DNA from: Nitrosomonas sp.
GTDB lineage: Bacteria > Pseudomonadota > Gammaproteobacteria > Burkholderiales > Nitrosomonadaceae
Assembly (NCBI GenBank): GCA_016708955.1
Contig: JADJES010000011.1
Location: 26,202-90,201 of the forward strand
Direction of reading: 5' to 3'
Length of the DNA stretch: 64,000 bases
Part shown: positions 37,991-47,312 of the stretch, in pieces
How positions within the stretch are numbered: position 1 is the first letter of the stretch
How the letters are laid out: the number at the start of each line of letters is the position of its first letter
Translations under genes and position numbers: made by a program
The notes under the pieces: generated by a model
Databases searched by the model: none
The model's input: the letters and a program-made list of their open reading frames with translations, nothing else
What the model was told of the DNA's origin: nothing

Positions 37991-38860
37991 ATGATATATC
38001 TGAACGGTAAGTTCATGCCCATTGAGGAAGCTTGTATTCCTGTTTTGGATCGCGGTTTTATTTTTGGTGATGGCATCTATGAAGTCATCCCCGCTTATTC
38101 CCGCAAACCATTCCGTCTCGCTGAGCATCTCAACCGGTTACAACATAGCCTGGATGGCATTCGTTTAAAAAATCCATTCAGTAATGCAGATTGGGAAAGC
38201 CTGCTGGAACAAGTCATCGCAAAAAATGATGGCGAAGATCAATACCTCTATCTGCATATCACGCGGGGCGTAGCCAAACGGGACCATGCTTTCCCGGTTA
38301 ACGTTCCACCTACCGTTTTTATCATGAGCAACCCGCTGTTGCCGCCACCTGCCGAACTGCTGATCAGCGGCGCATCCGCAATTACCGCCATTGATAATCG
38401 CTGGATACGCTGTGATGTCAAAGCGATTTCATTGCTACCCAATGTGCTACTGCGTCAACTGGCTGTAGATGTGCATGCAATTGAAACCATTCTGATCAGA
38501 GACGGATTCCTGACCGAAGGGGCCGCCAGTAATATTTTCGTTGTTAAAGACAATGTACTGCTGGCACCTCCGAAGAGCCATTTGATGTTACCCGGAATCA
38601 CTTATGACGTAATTCTTGAATTGGCGGCAGCGAACCAAATCGCACATGAAGTCCGTGAAATTTCAGAAGCAGAAATACGTGCAGCTGATGAGATCTTACT
38701 GACATCATCCACAAAAGAAATTATGCCGATTACATCACTGGACAACAAATCAGTAAGCAATGGAAAACCGGGAGCGATGTTTACCCAATTGCACACACTC
38801 TATCAACAGTATAAAGCGACGCACATGCGCGGCAATATCTCCGGCACAGAAGTTTTGTAA
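37991..38860 (+). CDS. dat: D-amino acid aminotransferase (class IV, PLP)
   Basis: A 289-residue fold-type IV aminotransferase. PLP-lysine is Lys144 (RCDVKAISLLPNVL); other family marks are VLDRGFIFGDGIYEV (19-33), LTEGAASNIFVV and LLTSSTKEIMPITSLD. D-alanine transaminases supply D-Glu/D-Ala for peptidoglycan, fitting the neighbouring dacC. A branched-chain or aminodeoxychorismate-lyase-type activity cannot be excluded by eye, but gene context and RGVAKRDHAFP favour Dat. It begins 30 bp after dacC. Confidence 0.87.
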   Translation: MIYLNGKFMPIEEACIPVLDRGFIFGDGIYEVIPAYSRKPFRLAEHLNRLQHSLDGIRLKNPFSNADWESLLEQVIAKNDGEDQYLYLHITRGVAKRDHAFPVNVPPTVFIMSNPLLPPPAELLISGASAITAIDNRWIRCDVKAISLLPNVLLRQLAVDVHAIETILIRDGFLTEGAASNIFVVKDNVLLAPPKSHLMLPGITYDVILELAAANQIAHEVREISEAEIRAADEILLTSSTKEIMPITSLDNKSVSNGKPGAMFTQLHTLYQQYKATHMRGNISGTEVL

Positions 38861-38900
38861 AAAGCACTCCTGAAATATTCAAGCAGCAGCCGTTGCGCAC

Positions 38901-39167
38901 ATGACCGAACAGCCTTCTTTAATCGAATATCCCTGTGACTTTCCCATCAAAATCATGGGCAAGGCGCAACAGGACTTTACGCAAATCGCACTGGCGATTG
39001 TCAAATATCATGCACCTGATTTCGATACCACAACCATGACAGTCAGAGCCAGTAAAAACGGCGCTTATTTAAGTATTACCTGCACCATTCGCGCCACTTC
39101 CCGGCCGCAGCTGGATGCACTATATCAAGCATTGTCAGAGCACCCCATGGTCGCCGTGGTACTGTGA
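38901..39167 (+). CDS. ybeD: YbeD/DUF493 family protein
   Basis: An 88-residue protein of the YbeD family: LIEYPCDFPIKIMGKAQQDF and YLSITCTIRATSRPQLDALY with a ferredoxin-like alternation. Its biochemical role is not firmly known. It almost always lies between dacA/dat and lipB, as here. Its stop overlaps the GTG start of lipB (39164-39167). Confidence 0.9.
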   Translation: MTEQPSLIEYPCDFPIKIMGKAQQDFTQIALAIVKYHAPDFDTTTMTVRASKNGAYLSITCTIRATSRPQLDALYQALSEHPMVAVVL

Positions 39168-39844
39168 GTGATCATACCACAACAGCATTTTCACCGGTTT
39201 TTGAGCGGCAGCGTTTTATCGTCAGAGAAATGGGCCTATCCGATTACCAAGCTACCTGGCAAGCAATGAAAGATTTCACCAATTCCCGGACTGCAGAAAC
39301 CTGCGATGAAATTTGGTTATTACAACACCCGCCCGTTTTTACGCAAGGTATTGCCGGAAAGCCTGAGCATCTTCTGTGTAACACTGGAATTGATTTAATC
39401 AAAACAGATCGCGGCGGTCAAATTACTTATCATGGACCAGGGCAAATCGTCGCTTATTTACTACTGGACATCCGCCGGTTAAAACTCGGCGTGCGCGAAT
39501 TGGTTAGAAGTATGGAAAATGCCGTAATAGATGTGTTAAAAGACTATCATATAGAAGCGGTTGCTCGGGTTGATGCGCCAGGTGTCTATGTTAATTATGC
39601 AAAAATCGCTGCGCTGGGTTTAAAAATAAAGAAAAATTATTGCTACCACGGTATCGCACTTAATGTGAACATGGACTTAACGCCTTTCTCTTACATCAAT
39701 CCATGCGGTTATCAAGGCCTGCAAGTGACACAAACCAAAGACCTGGGCATTACCGATGGATTGGAAATTTTAAGTAATAAGCTGGCAAACCAATTACAAG
39801 AAAAACTTCTTAAAGGAATAAGTATTTACCACCATGACCACTGA
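39164..39844 (+). CDS. lipB: Octanoyltransferase LipB
   Basis: A 226-residue enzyme that moves octanoyl from ACP to lipoyl domains. It begins with GTG inside the ybeD stop (coupled translation). Marks: LLQHPPVFTQGIAG, RGGQITYHGPGQIVAYLLLD (catalytic region), KIAALGLKIKKNYCYHGIAL with the conserved Lys, and NPCGYQGLQVTQ with the catalytic Cys. The lipA start lies within its last codons (39834). Confidence 0.96.
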   Translation: MSDHTTTAFSPVFERQRFIVREMGLSDYQATWQAMKDFTNSRTAETCDEIWLLQHPPVFTQGIAGKPEHLLCNTGIDLIKTDRGGQITYHGPGQIVAYLLLDIRRLKLGVRELVRSMENAVIDVLKDYHIEAVARVDAPGVYVNYAKIAALGLKIKKNYCYHGIALNVNMDLTPFSYINPCGYQGLQVTQTKDLGITDGLEILSNKLANQLQEKLLKGISIYHHDH

Positions 39845-40778
39845 TACCCGCCAAAAGGGTGCTGACAAAACGGCACGCAATCCGATTAAAGTAACCCCGC
39901 AATCCCGCAGTGATCTACTGCGCAAACCATCCTGGATCCGTGTCCGTTCATCCAACAGTGAAAACTTCTACGAAGTCAAACGACTGCTACGCGAACATAA
40001 ATTGCACACCGTCTGTGAGGAAGCTTCTTGTCCGAACATCGGCGAATGCTTTGGTAAAGGCACAGCCACTTTTATGATTCTGGGCGATTTATGCACACGC
40101 CGCTGCCCTTTCTGCGATGTTGCACACGGCAGACCAAAACCACCGGATGCCGACGAACCGCTTCATTTGGCGCAATCCATTGCTGCCATGAAGTTAAAAT
40201 ATGTCGTGATTACCAGCGTGGATCGCGATGATTTGCGTGACGGCGGCGCGCAACATTTTGCCGATTGTATCCGTGAAATACGCACCCATTCGCCAAATAC
40301 AAAAATAGAAACGCTTGTGCCAGACTTTCGCGGCCGGCTGGAAATTGCTTTGGAGAAACTCGCGGCTTGTCCGCCGGATGTGCTAAACCATAATCTCGAA
40401 ACCGTGCCCAGATTGTATAAGCAATGTCGGCCAGGCGCTGATTATGCGAATTCATTGAAGCTCCTGAAAGACTTTAAAGCGGATTTTCCTCACATTCCCA
40501 CTAAATCAGGCCTGATGTTGGGTTTGGGTGAAACGGATGAAGAAATTATGGAGGTACTGCGGAATTTGCGTGAACACAATGTGGAAATGCTGACCATTGG
40601 TCAATATTTACAGCCCAGTATCGGTCATCTTCCAGTAATGCGCTATGTCACCCCTGAAGACTTCGAAGTATTCGAGCAGGCGGCGCTTGCAATGGGTTTT
40701 AGTCATGCAGCCTGCGGACCCATGGTGCGTTCCAGCTACCACGCAGACCAGCAAGCACATGAATCCGGTTTGCTATAA
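39834..40778 (+). CDS. lipA: Lipoyl synthase LipA
   Basis: A 314-residue radical-SAM enzyme that inserts two sulfurs into the octanoyl chain. Both iron-sulfur sites are visible: the auxiliary cluster motif CEEASCPNIGEC (about 62-73) and the radical-SAM CTRRCPFC (about 88-95), plus the terminal RSSYHAD that supplies the last cluster ligand. It overlaps lipB by 11 bp. No cluster downstream. Confidence 0.97.
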   Translation: MTTDTRQKGADKTARNPIKVTPQSRSDLLRKPSWIRVRSSNSENFYEVKRLLREHKLHTVCEEASCPNIGECFGKGTATFMILGDLCTRRCPFCDVAHGRPKPPDADEPLHLAQSIAAMKLKYVVITSVDRDDLRDGGAQHFADCIREIRTHSPNTKIETLVPDFRGRLEIALEKLAACPPDVLNHNLETVPRLYKQCRPGADYANSLKLLKDFKADFPHIPTKSGLMLGLGETDEEIMEVLRNLREHNVEMLTIGQYLQPSIGHLPVMRYVTPEDFEVFEQAALAMGFSHAACGPMVRSSYHADQQAHESGLL

Positions 40779-40806
40779 CGCTGCGGATTTCTTGGAAAGT
40801 GCCTCG

Positions 40807-41223
40807 TTATGAATTGATAATCTCAAAATCATGCGTTATTTTTACGGTGTTTTTGAGCATAATAGAAGCCGAGCAATATTTTTCTGAGGATAGATTAATA
40901 GCACGCTCGACCTGCTGCGGGTTCAAGTTATTCCCTGTGATAATGAAATGCAAATGGATATGGGTAAATACTTTAGGATCAACAGTGGCACGCTCAGCTT
41001 CAATTTCTACTACACAATCGGTAATATCCTGACGGCTTTTTTTTAGAATCAGTACTACGTCAAAAGTGGTGCATCCGCCTAGCCCCATCAGCAGCATTTC
41101 CATCGGACGCGGCCCGAGATTTTGTCCGCCCGCTTCCGGCGCGCCATCCATCAATACCGAATGTCCGCTGCCTGATTCAGCCAGAAAACTGACATTCCCT
41201 TTCCATTTGATACGCGTTTTCAT
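40807..41223 (-). CDS. OsmC-family protein
   Basis: A 138-residue OsmC/Ohr-fold protein (YhfA-like): GPRPMEMLLMGLGGCTTFDV contains the conserved first Cys, and EKYCSASIMLKNTVKI the second. The family reduces organic hydroperoxides or, in the YhfA branch, has unknown function. It lies downstream of cytochrome c-552 on the same strand with a terminator between, so it is probably transcribed separately. Confidence 0.85.
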   Translation of the reverse strand: MKTRIKWKGNVSFLAESGSGHSVLMDGAPEAGGQNLGPRPMEMLLMGLGGCTTFDVVLILKKSRQDITDCVVEIEAERATVDPKVFTHIHLHFIITGNNLNPQQVERAINLSSEKYCSASIMLKNTVKITHDFEIINS

Positions 41224-41275
41224 TGCTCCCCCGATTGTTAAAATGGAAATTTCTGTAAATATTTTTTGATCCTGA

Positions 41276-41310
41276 CAAATAAAAAGCCGACGCTATTACA
41301 CGTCGGCTTT
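41276..41310 (-). terminator. Rho-independent terminator of cytochrome c-552
   Basis: A 10-bp perfect stem AAAGCCGACG (41283-41292) / CGTCGGCTTT (41301-41310) with an 8-nt loop. On the minus strand a T run (TTTTTATTT) follows, 20 nt after the cytochrome stop. Confidence 0.9.
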
Positions 41311-41327
41311 CCTTTAACCGGAATAAC

Positions 41328-41639
41328 TTACTTCAATGTCAGGATAAAATCTGCTAACACTTTAGCATTTTCTGCACTAACAGCAGCATTAGGTGGCATT
41401 GGAATTGGACCCCAAACACCATTACTTCCTTTTACAATTTTGTCTGCCAAGTATGCCGAAGCATCAGCCTGATCTGCATATTTTGCAGCGATATCCTTCA
41501 AACTTGGACCAACCAGTTTGGTATCAACATTGTGGCAATTCAAACACCCACTGTTTTTTGCCAGATCTGCATTGGCTTGTGCAACACCGGCTAACAATAA
41601 AGCTGATGCAGCAACTGCTCCTATTAACACTTTTCTCAT
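41328..41639 (-). CDS. Cytochrome c-552 (class I, monohaem, periplasmic)
   Basis: A 103-residue protein with signal peptide (1-22, AQA-NA) and the haem motif CLNCH (32-36). The axial Met is Met81 in PIPMPPNAAV. The sequence follows the small c-551/c-552 family, closest in my recollection to the nitrosomonad cytochrome c-552 (ADLAKxxxC, LKDIAAKYAD, GVWGPIPMPPN). In ammonia oxidisers this carrier passes electrons from cytochrome c-554/cm552 routes to the terminal oxidase. It is a single gene with its own terminator. Confidence 0.93.
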   Translation of the reverse strand: MRKVLIGAVAASALLLAGVAQANADLAKNSGCLNCHNVDTKLVGPSLKDIAAKYADQADASAYLADKIVKGSNGVWGPIPMPPNAAVSAENAKVLADFILTLK

Positions 41640-41937
41640 ATTTTTTCCTTATTAAAATTATAAAAGGGTTTTTATTCTACCCTGAACTTCACGGACCTGC
41701 AGCAAATCCTGTCAGTTTGCTATTCCAGCATATACAGCTATGCCGTATTGCCACGTACTTACCGAACCAGCTGCAATTTATAATGATACTGCTTTGCTGA
41801 GACTTAATGGTAAATTAATTAGTTCCAGCGGAAGCACTAAAATTATCAGCTGTGGAAATCGGCATTGCAATATGCTTGGTTATTCTTTCAGATCATATGA
41901 TTAGCCATAACCAGGAGTCGTGTGCTAAACAGCGTAG

Positions 41938-43611
41938 CTAATCCGTTATTGCTCCGGTACTGGCGCTGGATACCTGCTTCGCGTATTTGGCCAGTACCCC
42001 GCGCGAATAACGTGGTTGCGGTGGTTGCCATACCGCACGCCGCTGCGCCAAAACAGCATCCGGAACATTTAACTGTAATAGCCGCTGTTCGGCGTCAATG
42101 GTAATCGAATCGCCTTCCTGTACCAGGGCGATAGTACCTCCGGAAAAGGCCTCCGGCGCCACATGCCCAACCACCATGCCATAGGTACCTCCCGAGAAAC
42201 GCCCATCGGTAATCAGTCCAACAGAATCTCCCAATCCCTCGCCAATCAAAGCTGAAGTCGGTGAAAGCATTTCGCGCATGCCAGGCCCGCCTTTAGGGCC
42301 TTCATATCGAATTACCACGACATCACCAGCTTGAATTTTGCGGGCAAGAATCGCCGCCATGCAGGTTTCTTCCGATTCAAATACGCGTGCGGGTCCGGTA
42401 ATTTTCGGATTTTTAATGCCGGAAATTTTAGCCACGCAACCTTCGGTCGATAAATTGCCTTTCAAAATCGCCAGATGCCCTTGGGCATACATCGGATTGT
42501 TCCATTGGCGAATTACATTCTGATCAGCGCGCGGCGCATCGGGAATATCTTTCAATACTTCTGCGATGGTTTGTCCGCTGATGGTTATACAATCTCCATG
42601 CAAAAGACCATGCACCAGCAGCATTTTCATCACCTGAGGAATACCCCCCGCGCGGTGCAAATCGGCCGTAACATAACGCCCGGAAGGCTTCAAATCACAG
42701 AGCACCGGCACTTTGCCGCGTATCCGTTCAAAATCATCAATGTTCCACTCGACTTCAGCCGCATGCGTAATGGCTAGAAAATGTAATATCGCATTGGTAG
42801 ACCCTCCCACCGCCATGATCACGGCGATAGCATTTTCAACCGATTTACGGGTAATGATGTCGCGCGGCAAAATCTGTTTTCTGATGGCACTAACCAGCAC
42901 CTCGGCGGATTGCCCTGCACTGACTAATTTTTCATCGTCTTCAGCGGACATTGTTGATGAATATGGCAAACTCATACCCATAGCCTCAAAAGCGGATGAC
43001 ATGGTATTGGCAGTGAACATGCCACCACAAGAACCGGCACCGGGGCAGGCGTGGCGCTCAATCTGCAGCAATTCCTCGTCATCGATTTTATGCGCACTGT
43101 GTTGACCAACCGCTTCAAACGCGCTGACAATGGTCAGGTCCTGCCCCTTATAATGCCCTGGTTTAATCGTGCCGCCATAGACAAAAATCGCCGGCACATT
43201 CATGCGCGCAATGGCAATCATTGCACCCGGCATATTCTTGTCGCAGCCACCGATAGCAATCACACCATCCATGCTTTCCGCCTGTACGCAGGTCTCAATC
43301 GAGTCAGCAATGACTTCGCGTGAAACCAGAGAATATTTCATGCCTTCCGTGCCCATCGAGATCCCATCAGACACCGTGATGGTACCGAACATCTGCGGCA
43401 TAGCACCCGCCTGTCTCACTGCCGATTCCGCTTTTAACGACAACTCATTCAAGCCTTTATTACACGGCGTGATAGTGGAATAACCATTGGCAACTCCCAC
43501 GATTGGCTTATCGAAATCCCCATCGTTAAAACCGACTGCGCGCAACATGGCGCGGCTGGGTGCGTGTTGGGCGCCTTGGGTGATGATCTGGCTACGTCTA
43601 TTGTCTGGCAT
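41938..43611 (-). CDS. ilvD: Dihydroxy-acid dehydratase
   Basis: A 557-residue iron-sulfur dehydratase for valine, isoleucine and pantothenate synthesis. Cluster ligands are in GGCDKNMPGAMIAIARM and PGAGSCGGMFTANTMSSA. Other marks: GGSTNAILHFLAI and the C-terminal DGRFSGGTYGMVVGHVAPEA. Length is standard. It is divergent from lgt, with about 106 bp between starts. Confidence 0.96.
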   Translation of the reverse strand: MPDNRRSQIITQGAQHAPSRAMLRAVGFNDGDFDKPIVGVANGYSTITPCNKGLNELSLKAESAVRQAGAMPQMFGTITVSDGISMGTEGMKYSLVSREVIADSIETCVQAESMDGVIAIGGCDKNMPGAMIAIARMNVPAIFVYGGTIKPGHYKGQDLTIVSAFEAVGQHSAHKIDDEELLQIERHACPGAGSCGGMFTANTMSSAFEAMGMSLPYSSTMSAEDDEKLVSAGQSAEVLVSAIRKQILPRDIITRKSVENAIAVIMAVGGSTNAILHFLAITHAAEVEWNIDDFERIRGKVPVLCDLKPSGRYVTADLHRAGGIPQVMKMLLVHGLLHGDCITISGQTIAEVLKDIPDAPRADQNVIRQWNNPMYAQGHLAILKGNLSTEGCVAKISGIKNPKITGPARVFESEETCMAAILARKIQAGDVVVIRYEGPKGGPGMREMLSPTSALIGEGLGDSVGLITDGRFSGGTYGMVVGHVAPEAFSGGTIALVQEGDSITIDAEQRLLQLNVPDAVLAQRRAVWQPPQPRYSRGVLAKYAKQVSSASTGAITD

Positions 43612-43717
43612 GCTTGCTCCTGAATGATATTAAAATACAATTTATGACAAGGCGTACGATTATCACAAACGCACTTGGTATAATGATACGTATTTTACCG
43701 TAAATAAGGCCGAAACT

Positions 43718-44539
43718 ATGCTCGTTCATCCTCAAATTGATCCCGTCGCCATTTCACTGGGACCGCTCTCCATTCATTGGTATGGATTGATGTATTTAAT
43801 CGGCTTTGTGCTATTCATCCTGCTAGGCCGTTATCGTATCAAACACAATTCGCATTCCGTCTTTACCTATGAAATGCTTGATGATGCGCTGTTTTACGGT
43901 ATGGTGGGCGTGATCCTAGGCGGGCGCCTGGGACATGTGCTGTTTTATCAATTCGGCTATTACCTGGAGCACCCGCTGCAAATCTTTGCCATCTGGGAAG
44001 GCGGGATGTCTTTTCATGGCGGGTTTCTCGGCGTATTCGTCGCGATGATCCTGCTGGCTCGTAAACACAAGCTACCATGGCTAGCAGTAACCGACTTTGT
44101 CGTCCCATTGATTCCTCCGGGATTGGGAGCGGGCCGTATCGGCAATTTTATCAACGCCGAATTATGGGGACGCCCCACCGATGTTCCATGGGGAATGGTT
44201 TTTCCGTATGTCGACGAACTCCCCCGCCATCCTTCGCAGCTATATCAATTTGCCCTCGAAGGTGTGGTGCTGTTCATCTTCATCTGGATTTATTCGTCAA
44301 AACCACGTGCAACTGGTGCCGTCACCGGCATGTTCATGATCGGCTATGGCGTTTTACGTTCGTTTGCAGAATTCTATCGTGAGCCGGAAGATGGTTTTAT
44401 GGGGGTGCTAACACTGGGAATCACGATGGGACAATGGTTGTCCATTCCGATGATTTTGGCTGGAATAACTGCGTTAATTTGGTCAAGGCGTCAAACAGTT
44501 AGCGTACAAAATAATCCACGAAAACGTAACAAACGTTAA
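43718..44539 (+). CDS. lgt: Prolipoprotein diacylglyceryl transferase
   Basis: A 273-residue inner-membrane enzyme that lipidates prelipoproteins such as the FlgH and Sel1 proteins in this window. The signature GAGRIGNFINAELWGRPTD is exact, and WEGGMSFHGGFLG carries the catalytic His. About seven membrane helices are visible. The basic tail (RRQTVSVQNNPRKRNKR) is cytoplasmic. Confidence 0.96.
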   Translation: MLVHPQIDPVAISLGPLSIHWYGLMYLIGFVLFILLGRYRIKHNSHSVFTYEMLDDALFYGMVGVILGGRLGHVLFYQFGYYLEHPLQIFAIWEGGMSFHGGFLGVFVAMILLARKHKLPWLAVTDFVVPLIPPGLGAGRIGNFINAELWGRPTDVPWGMVFPYVDELPRHPSQLYQFALEGVVLFIFIWIYSSKPRATGAVTGMFMIGYGVLRSFAEFYREPEDGFMGVLTLGITMGQWLSIPMILAGITALIWSRRQTVSVQNNPRKRNKR

Positions 44540-44989
44540 CAGTGATGAAGTTTTATTTGAAGTAAATTTATCGCAGTCATTTCTCGCAGTATTTATTCCT
44601 TTGATTTGCTTAGTACTTGTTATAGCAGAATAAAGATTAAATATTGCGACTGCGCATCCTGGAACTTCCCATCTTCCTCGCTACACAATGTGTAATCCTC
44701 ATCAACGTGATGAAGCTCTGCCGAGGTATGAATCCAAAACAAGTGCTCATACCGTGCGCGTGTTTTCCATTACCTTCTCAAGGAATTTGAACTCGATCCA
44801 AGCAGTAGCAGATAGCGTTTTCATCTGAGCTAGCAATTATCAAGCGACAACAGCTGAATTCTAATTCATTAGATAAATTAGCAACGCCTAATGGTTTTCC
44901 TTAGTTAAAAACCAGGGTTTCCCCAATATACTCAGTGCCATGACCGAATTAAGATGGCATTGTTCGTTCATCTTCTGAGGGTATTTATC
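44540..44989. other. 450-bp intergenic region, no gene supported
   Basis: AT-rich sequence between lgt and a small exported protein gene. A short inverted repeat GGTATGA / TCATACC lies near 44730-44756, and a short minus-strand open stretch (about 45 codons) lacks a start and a recognisable family. The promoter of the downstream gene presumably lies near the right end. Confidence 0.35.
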
Positions 44990-45373
44990 ATGAAAACACA
45001 AAAACTTTTAACATTGCCAGCCTTACTGGTGCTTAGCTTATTCGCCTCATCGGCATTCGCAGTCGAAGGTATTGATGATAGCAACCATGCTGCTTTGACA
45101 AAGTATTATGAGAACCTGGCTAAGGATGCAGAAGCGAAATTACAAGAAAATAAAGCGGCACTTGATGAGTATGAAGCTCACCCTTATTACTATGGCAGAC
45201 AAGGCCAAGATTTCCAATCGCATATTTCCGCTAATATTCACGAATATGAAGAAATTTTGGCAGAAAGCTTGAACAACGCTGATCTTCATAGAAGAGTGGC
45301 AATGGAACAAGGAAATCCGGTCATTAATAAAGCGAAGGTTAATCTAGATCACGATTCTTCGGCGGTAAGATAG
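44990..45373 (+). CDS. Small exported alpha-helical protein, unknown function
   Basis: A 127-residue protein with a signal peptide (1-24, ASSAFA-VE). The mature part is predicted helical and charged (ALTKYYENLAKDAEAKLQEN and KAALDEYEAHPYYYGRQGQD, HIHEYE-like His residues). No family recognised with confidence; the AxxKYYExLAKxAEAKLQE pattern recalls small periplasmic proteins of nitrifiers and related bacteria. TGAGGG precedes the start and a strong terminator follows. Confidence 0.7.
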   Translation: MKTQKLLTLPALLVLSLFASSAFAVEGIDDSNHAALTKYYENLAKDAEAKLQENKAALDEYEAHPYYYGRQGQDFQSHISANIHEYEEILAESLNNADLHRRVAMEQGNPVINKAKVNLDHDSSAVR

Positions 45374-45426
45374 TTACAGAGCAGTACGGCAAGAGGATCC
45401 TGCAAAGGATCTGAAATAGAGAGAAA

Positions 45427-45460
45427 ATAACCACCGGCTTGCCGGTGGTTATTTTTTTCA
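45427..45460 (+). terminator. Rho-independent terminator
   Basis: A 12-bp perfect stem ATAACCACCGGC (45427-45438) / GCCGGTGGTTAT (45441-45452), loop TT, followed by seven T. It ends the small exported protein transcript about 54 nt after its stop. The rest of the gap up to phoR's 3' end holds nothing I recognise. Confidence 0.92.
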
Positions 45461-45682
45461 CATTACAATTGAATCTATATCTCAGTCAAAAAATAAAGCA
45501 TTGTGCGAATGATTGCTCCATTTTCTCGAACCAATAATAACGATTAAATAGCGGATCCAATAACCAACCTAACAACTAACTTTGTTTTTTCACCGTCACC
45601 CGGCATTCTGATGAAGCTTTACCGCTTTATTTATTGATGTACTTAATGCGTGCTACTGATCCTGAAATTGTGTTCCAAGTCA

Positions 45683-46990
45683 TCATTTATTTTCTGGAAG
45701 TAACCGTTTGGCAGGAAACCATATGGTAAAACGGCTGCCCTTGCCGACTTGGCTGGTAATCTCCAGGCGCGCCTGATGTCGACTTAAGACATGTTTGACA
45801 ATGGCAAGTCCAAGCCCTGTTCCACCGGTTTCTCGCGAGCGGCTACTATCCACGCGATAAAAACGTTCCGTCAACCGTGGGATATGTTCCGGTTCAATAC
45901 CGATTCCGCTGTCCTGTACAAAAAATAATCCCTCCCCGTCCCGCTTCTCCCACTTAATACTGATTTCTCCGCTATCGGGAGTGTAACGAATCGCATTGCT
46001 GATTAAATTCCCGAAAGCGCTGCGTAATTCTTCTTCACTCCCAAGTAACTGATCTTGCGAAGCGATATTCAATTTGATTTGATGGCGCCCTGCGCTGAGG
46101 GATTCTGCATCCTGCAGAATGCCACGCAACAAACTGGTCACATCAACAGCTCTCTCATTCACAATACTTTGTTCATTTTCAAGACGCGACAAAATCAGCA
46201 AATCTTCAATCAATCGCTGCATGCGTGTGGCTTGTTCTGACATTAACACCAGCGCGCGTTTATTAAAACCGGTGTTGACATTTTCATCCGCTGATAAAGT
46301 TTCAAGGAAACCGCTAATGACTGTGAGTGGTGTACGCAATTCATGAGAAACATTGGCAATGAAGTCGCGCCGCATGGTTTCAATTTTTTCAAATCGCGTA
46401 ATGTCACGACTGATTAAAAGCTTCTGGTTATAACCATAAGGCACTAACTGCAGCGAAACAATGATTCCTTGTTGACGCGTTTGATTAAGAATTAACGGAT
46501 TACTGTATTTACGTGCTGCCAGATATTCAACAAAAGGTATTTGTCTGACCAGATACGTAATTTGCTGGCCCGCATCCAATGACAGGTTAATGCCTAAATG
46601 CTGCTCCGCAACGGGGTTGCACCATTCAATCCGATCAGATTCATCCAGAATTACTATTCCATCAGGCATCGCGGAAGTAACGCTGCGCATCCGTTCCAAT
46701 GCAAGGCTCAATAATTCCTGGCTTTGACTATGTTGACGCACATAGCGCGCCAACTGTGCAAATACATCATCCCATGCTCCAGAACCCGCCGGAATGCTCG
46801 CTGGAGAATGATCAGAAAGCTGCAACCAGCGTTCTAACGCAACCAAATGGCGGATATGGTGAAATACCATCCATAACAGCGCGATACTGAAAAATATTAA
46901 TGCCTTAACAGCACCAAAAATCATCCACAGCACTGCGGCGGTAAAAATGATAAAAATGATATTAAAAGAACGCTGCCAAATATCAGACAC
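45683..46990 (-). CDS. phoR: Phosphate-regulon sensor histidine kinase
   Basis: A 435-residue membrane kinase: two N-terminal helices (about 8-45), a PAS domain (about 95-195, MPDGIVILDESDRIEWCNP), HisKA with His216 (IANVSHELRTPLTVISGF), and a HATPase domain (NLISNAIRYTPDSGEI, DSGIGIEPEHIPRLTERFYR, GGTGLGLAIVKHVL). Architecture and pairing with PhoB identify PhoR. It is downstream of phoB but separated by about 320 bp including an inserted MITE-like element, unlike the usual tight phoBR spacing. Confidence 0.9.
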   Translation of the reverse strand: MSDIWQRSFNIIFIIFTAAVLWMIFGAVKALIFFSIALLWMVFHHIRHLVALERWLQLSDHSPASIPAGSGAWDDVFAQLARYVRQHSQSQELLSLALERMRSVTSAMPDGIVILDESDRIEWCNPVAEQHLGINLSLDAGQQITYLVRQIPFVEYLAARKYSNPLILNQTRQQGIIVSLQLVPYGYNQKLLISRDITRFEKIETMRRDFIANVSHELRTPLTVISGFLETLSADENVNTGFNKRALVLMSEQATRMQRLIEDLLILSRLENEQSIVNERAVDVTSLLRGILQDAESLSAGRHQIKLNIASQDQLLGSEEELRSAFGNLISNAIRYTPDSGEISIKWEKRDGEGLFFVQDSGIGIEPEHIPRLTERFYRVDSSRSRETGGTGLGLAIVKHVLSRHQARLEITSQVGKGSRFTIWFPAKRLLPENK

Positions 46991-47167
46991 TTAAATAATC
47001 CTGAAAAAAGGTAACAACGCGGGAAAGGTATCGCTTGAGGTAGTTTTGAGAATTTTCAGACTCGATAATCAGACAGTGAATACAATTTAAAACACAAGTG
47101 GAATCAATCAACTTCATAAACGATGCCACTATGGATGTCACCGTGAGAAATGTTGCAATTTATTTTA

Positions 47168-47308
47168 GGGCACCTCTAAAAATCCAAATTTCGTCACAAC
47201 ACTTTGTTGCTCACAAAAAATGTTTCCTTACATATCAGTTATATGCTGCGTCACCATTTTTTGCTCGCGCCTCGTTTTGTTTAGAACTTTGAATTTTTAG
47301 AAGTGCCC
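47168..47308. mobile_element. MITE-like element, copy 1 (141 bp, TSD TTTA)
   Basis: Terminal inverted repeats GGGCACCTCTAAAAATCCAAA (left) and its near-complement ending TTTTTAGAAGTGCCC (right). It is flanked on both sides by TTTA (47164-47167 and 47309-47312), a 4-bp target duplication. No coding capacity. The right duplication directly touches the phoB stop codon (47313-47315). A second complete copy is at 55887. Confidence 0.9.
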
Positions 47309-47312
47309 TTTA

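Noticed and set aside
47098..47292. 64-residue + strand frame between phoR and phoB
   Set aside because: Most of it lies inside the MITE-like element; no ribosome binding site or family.
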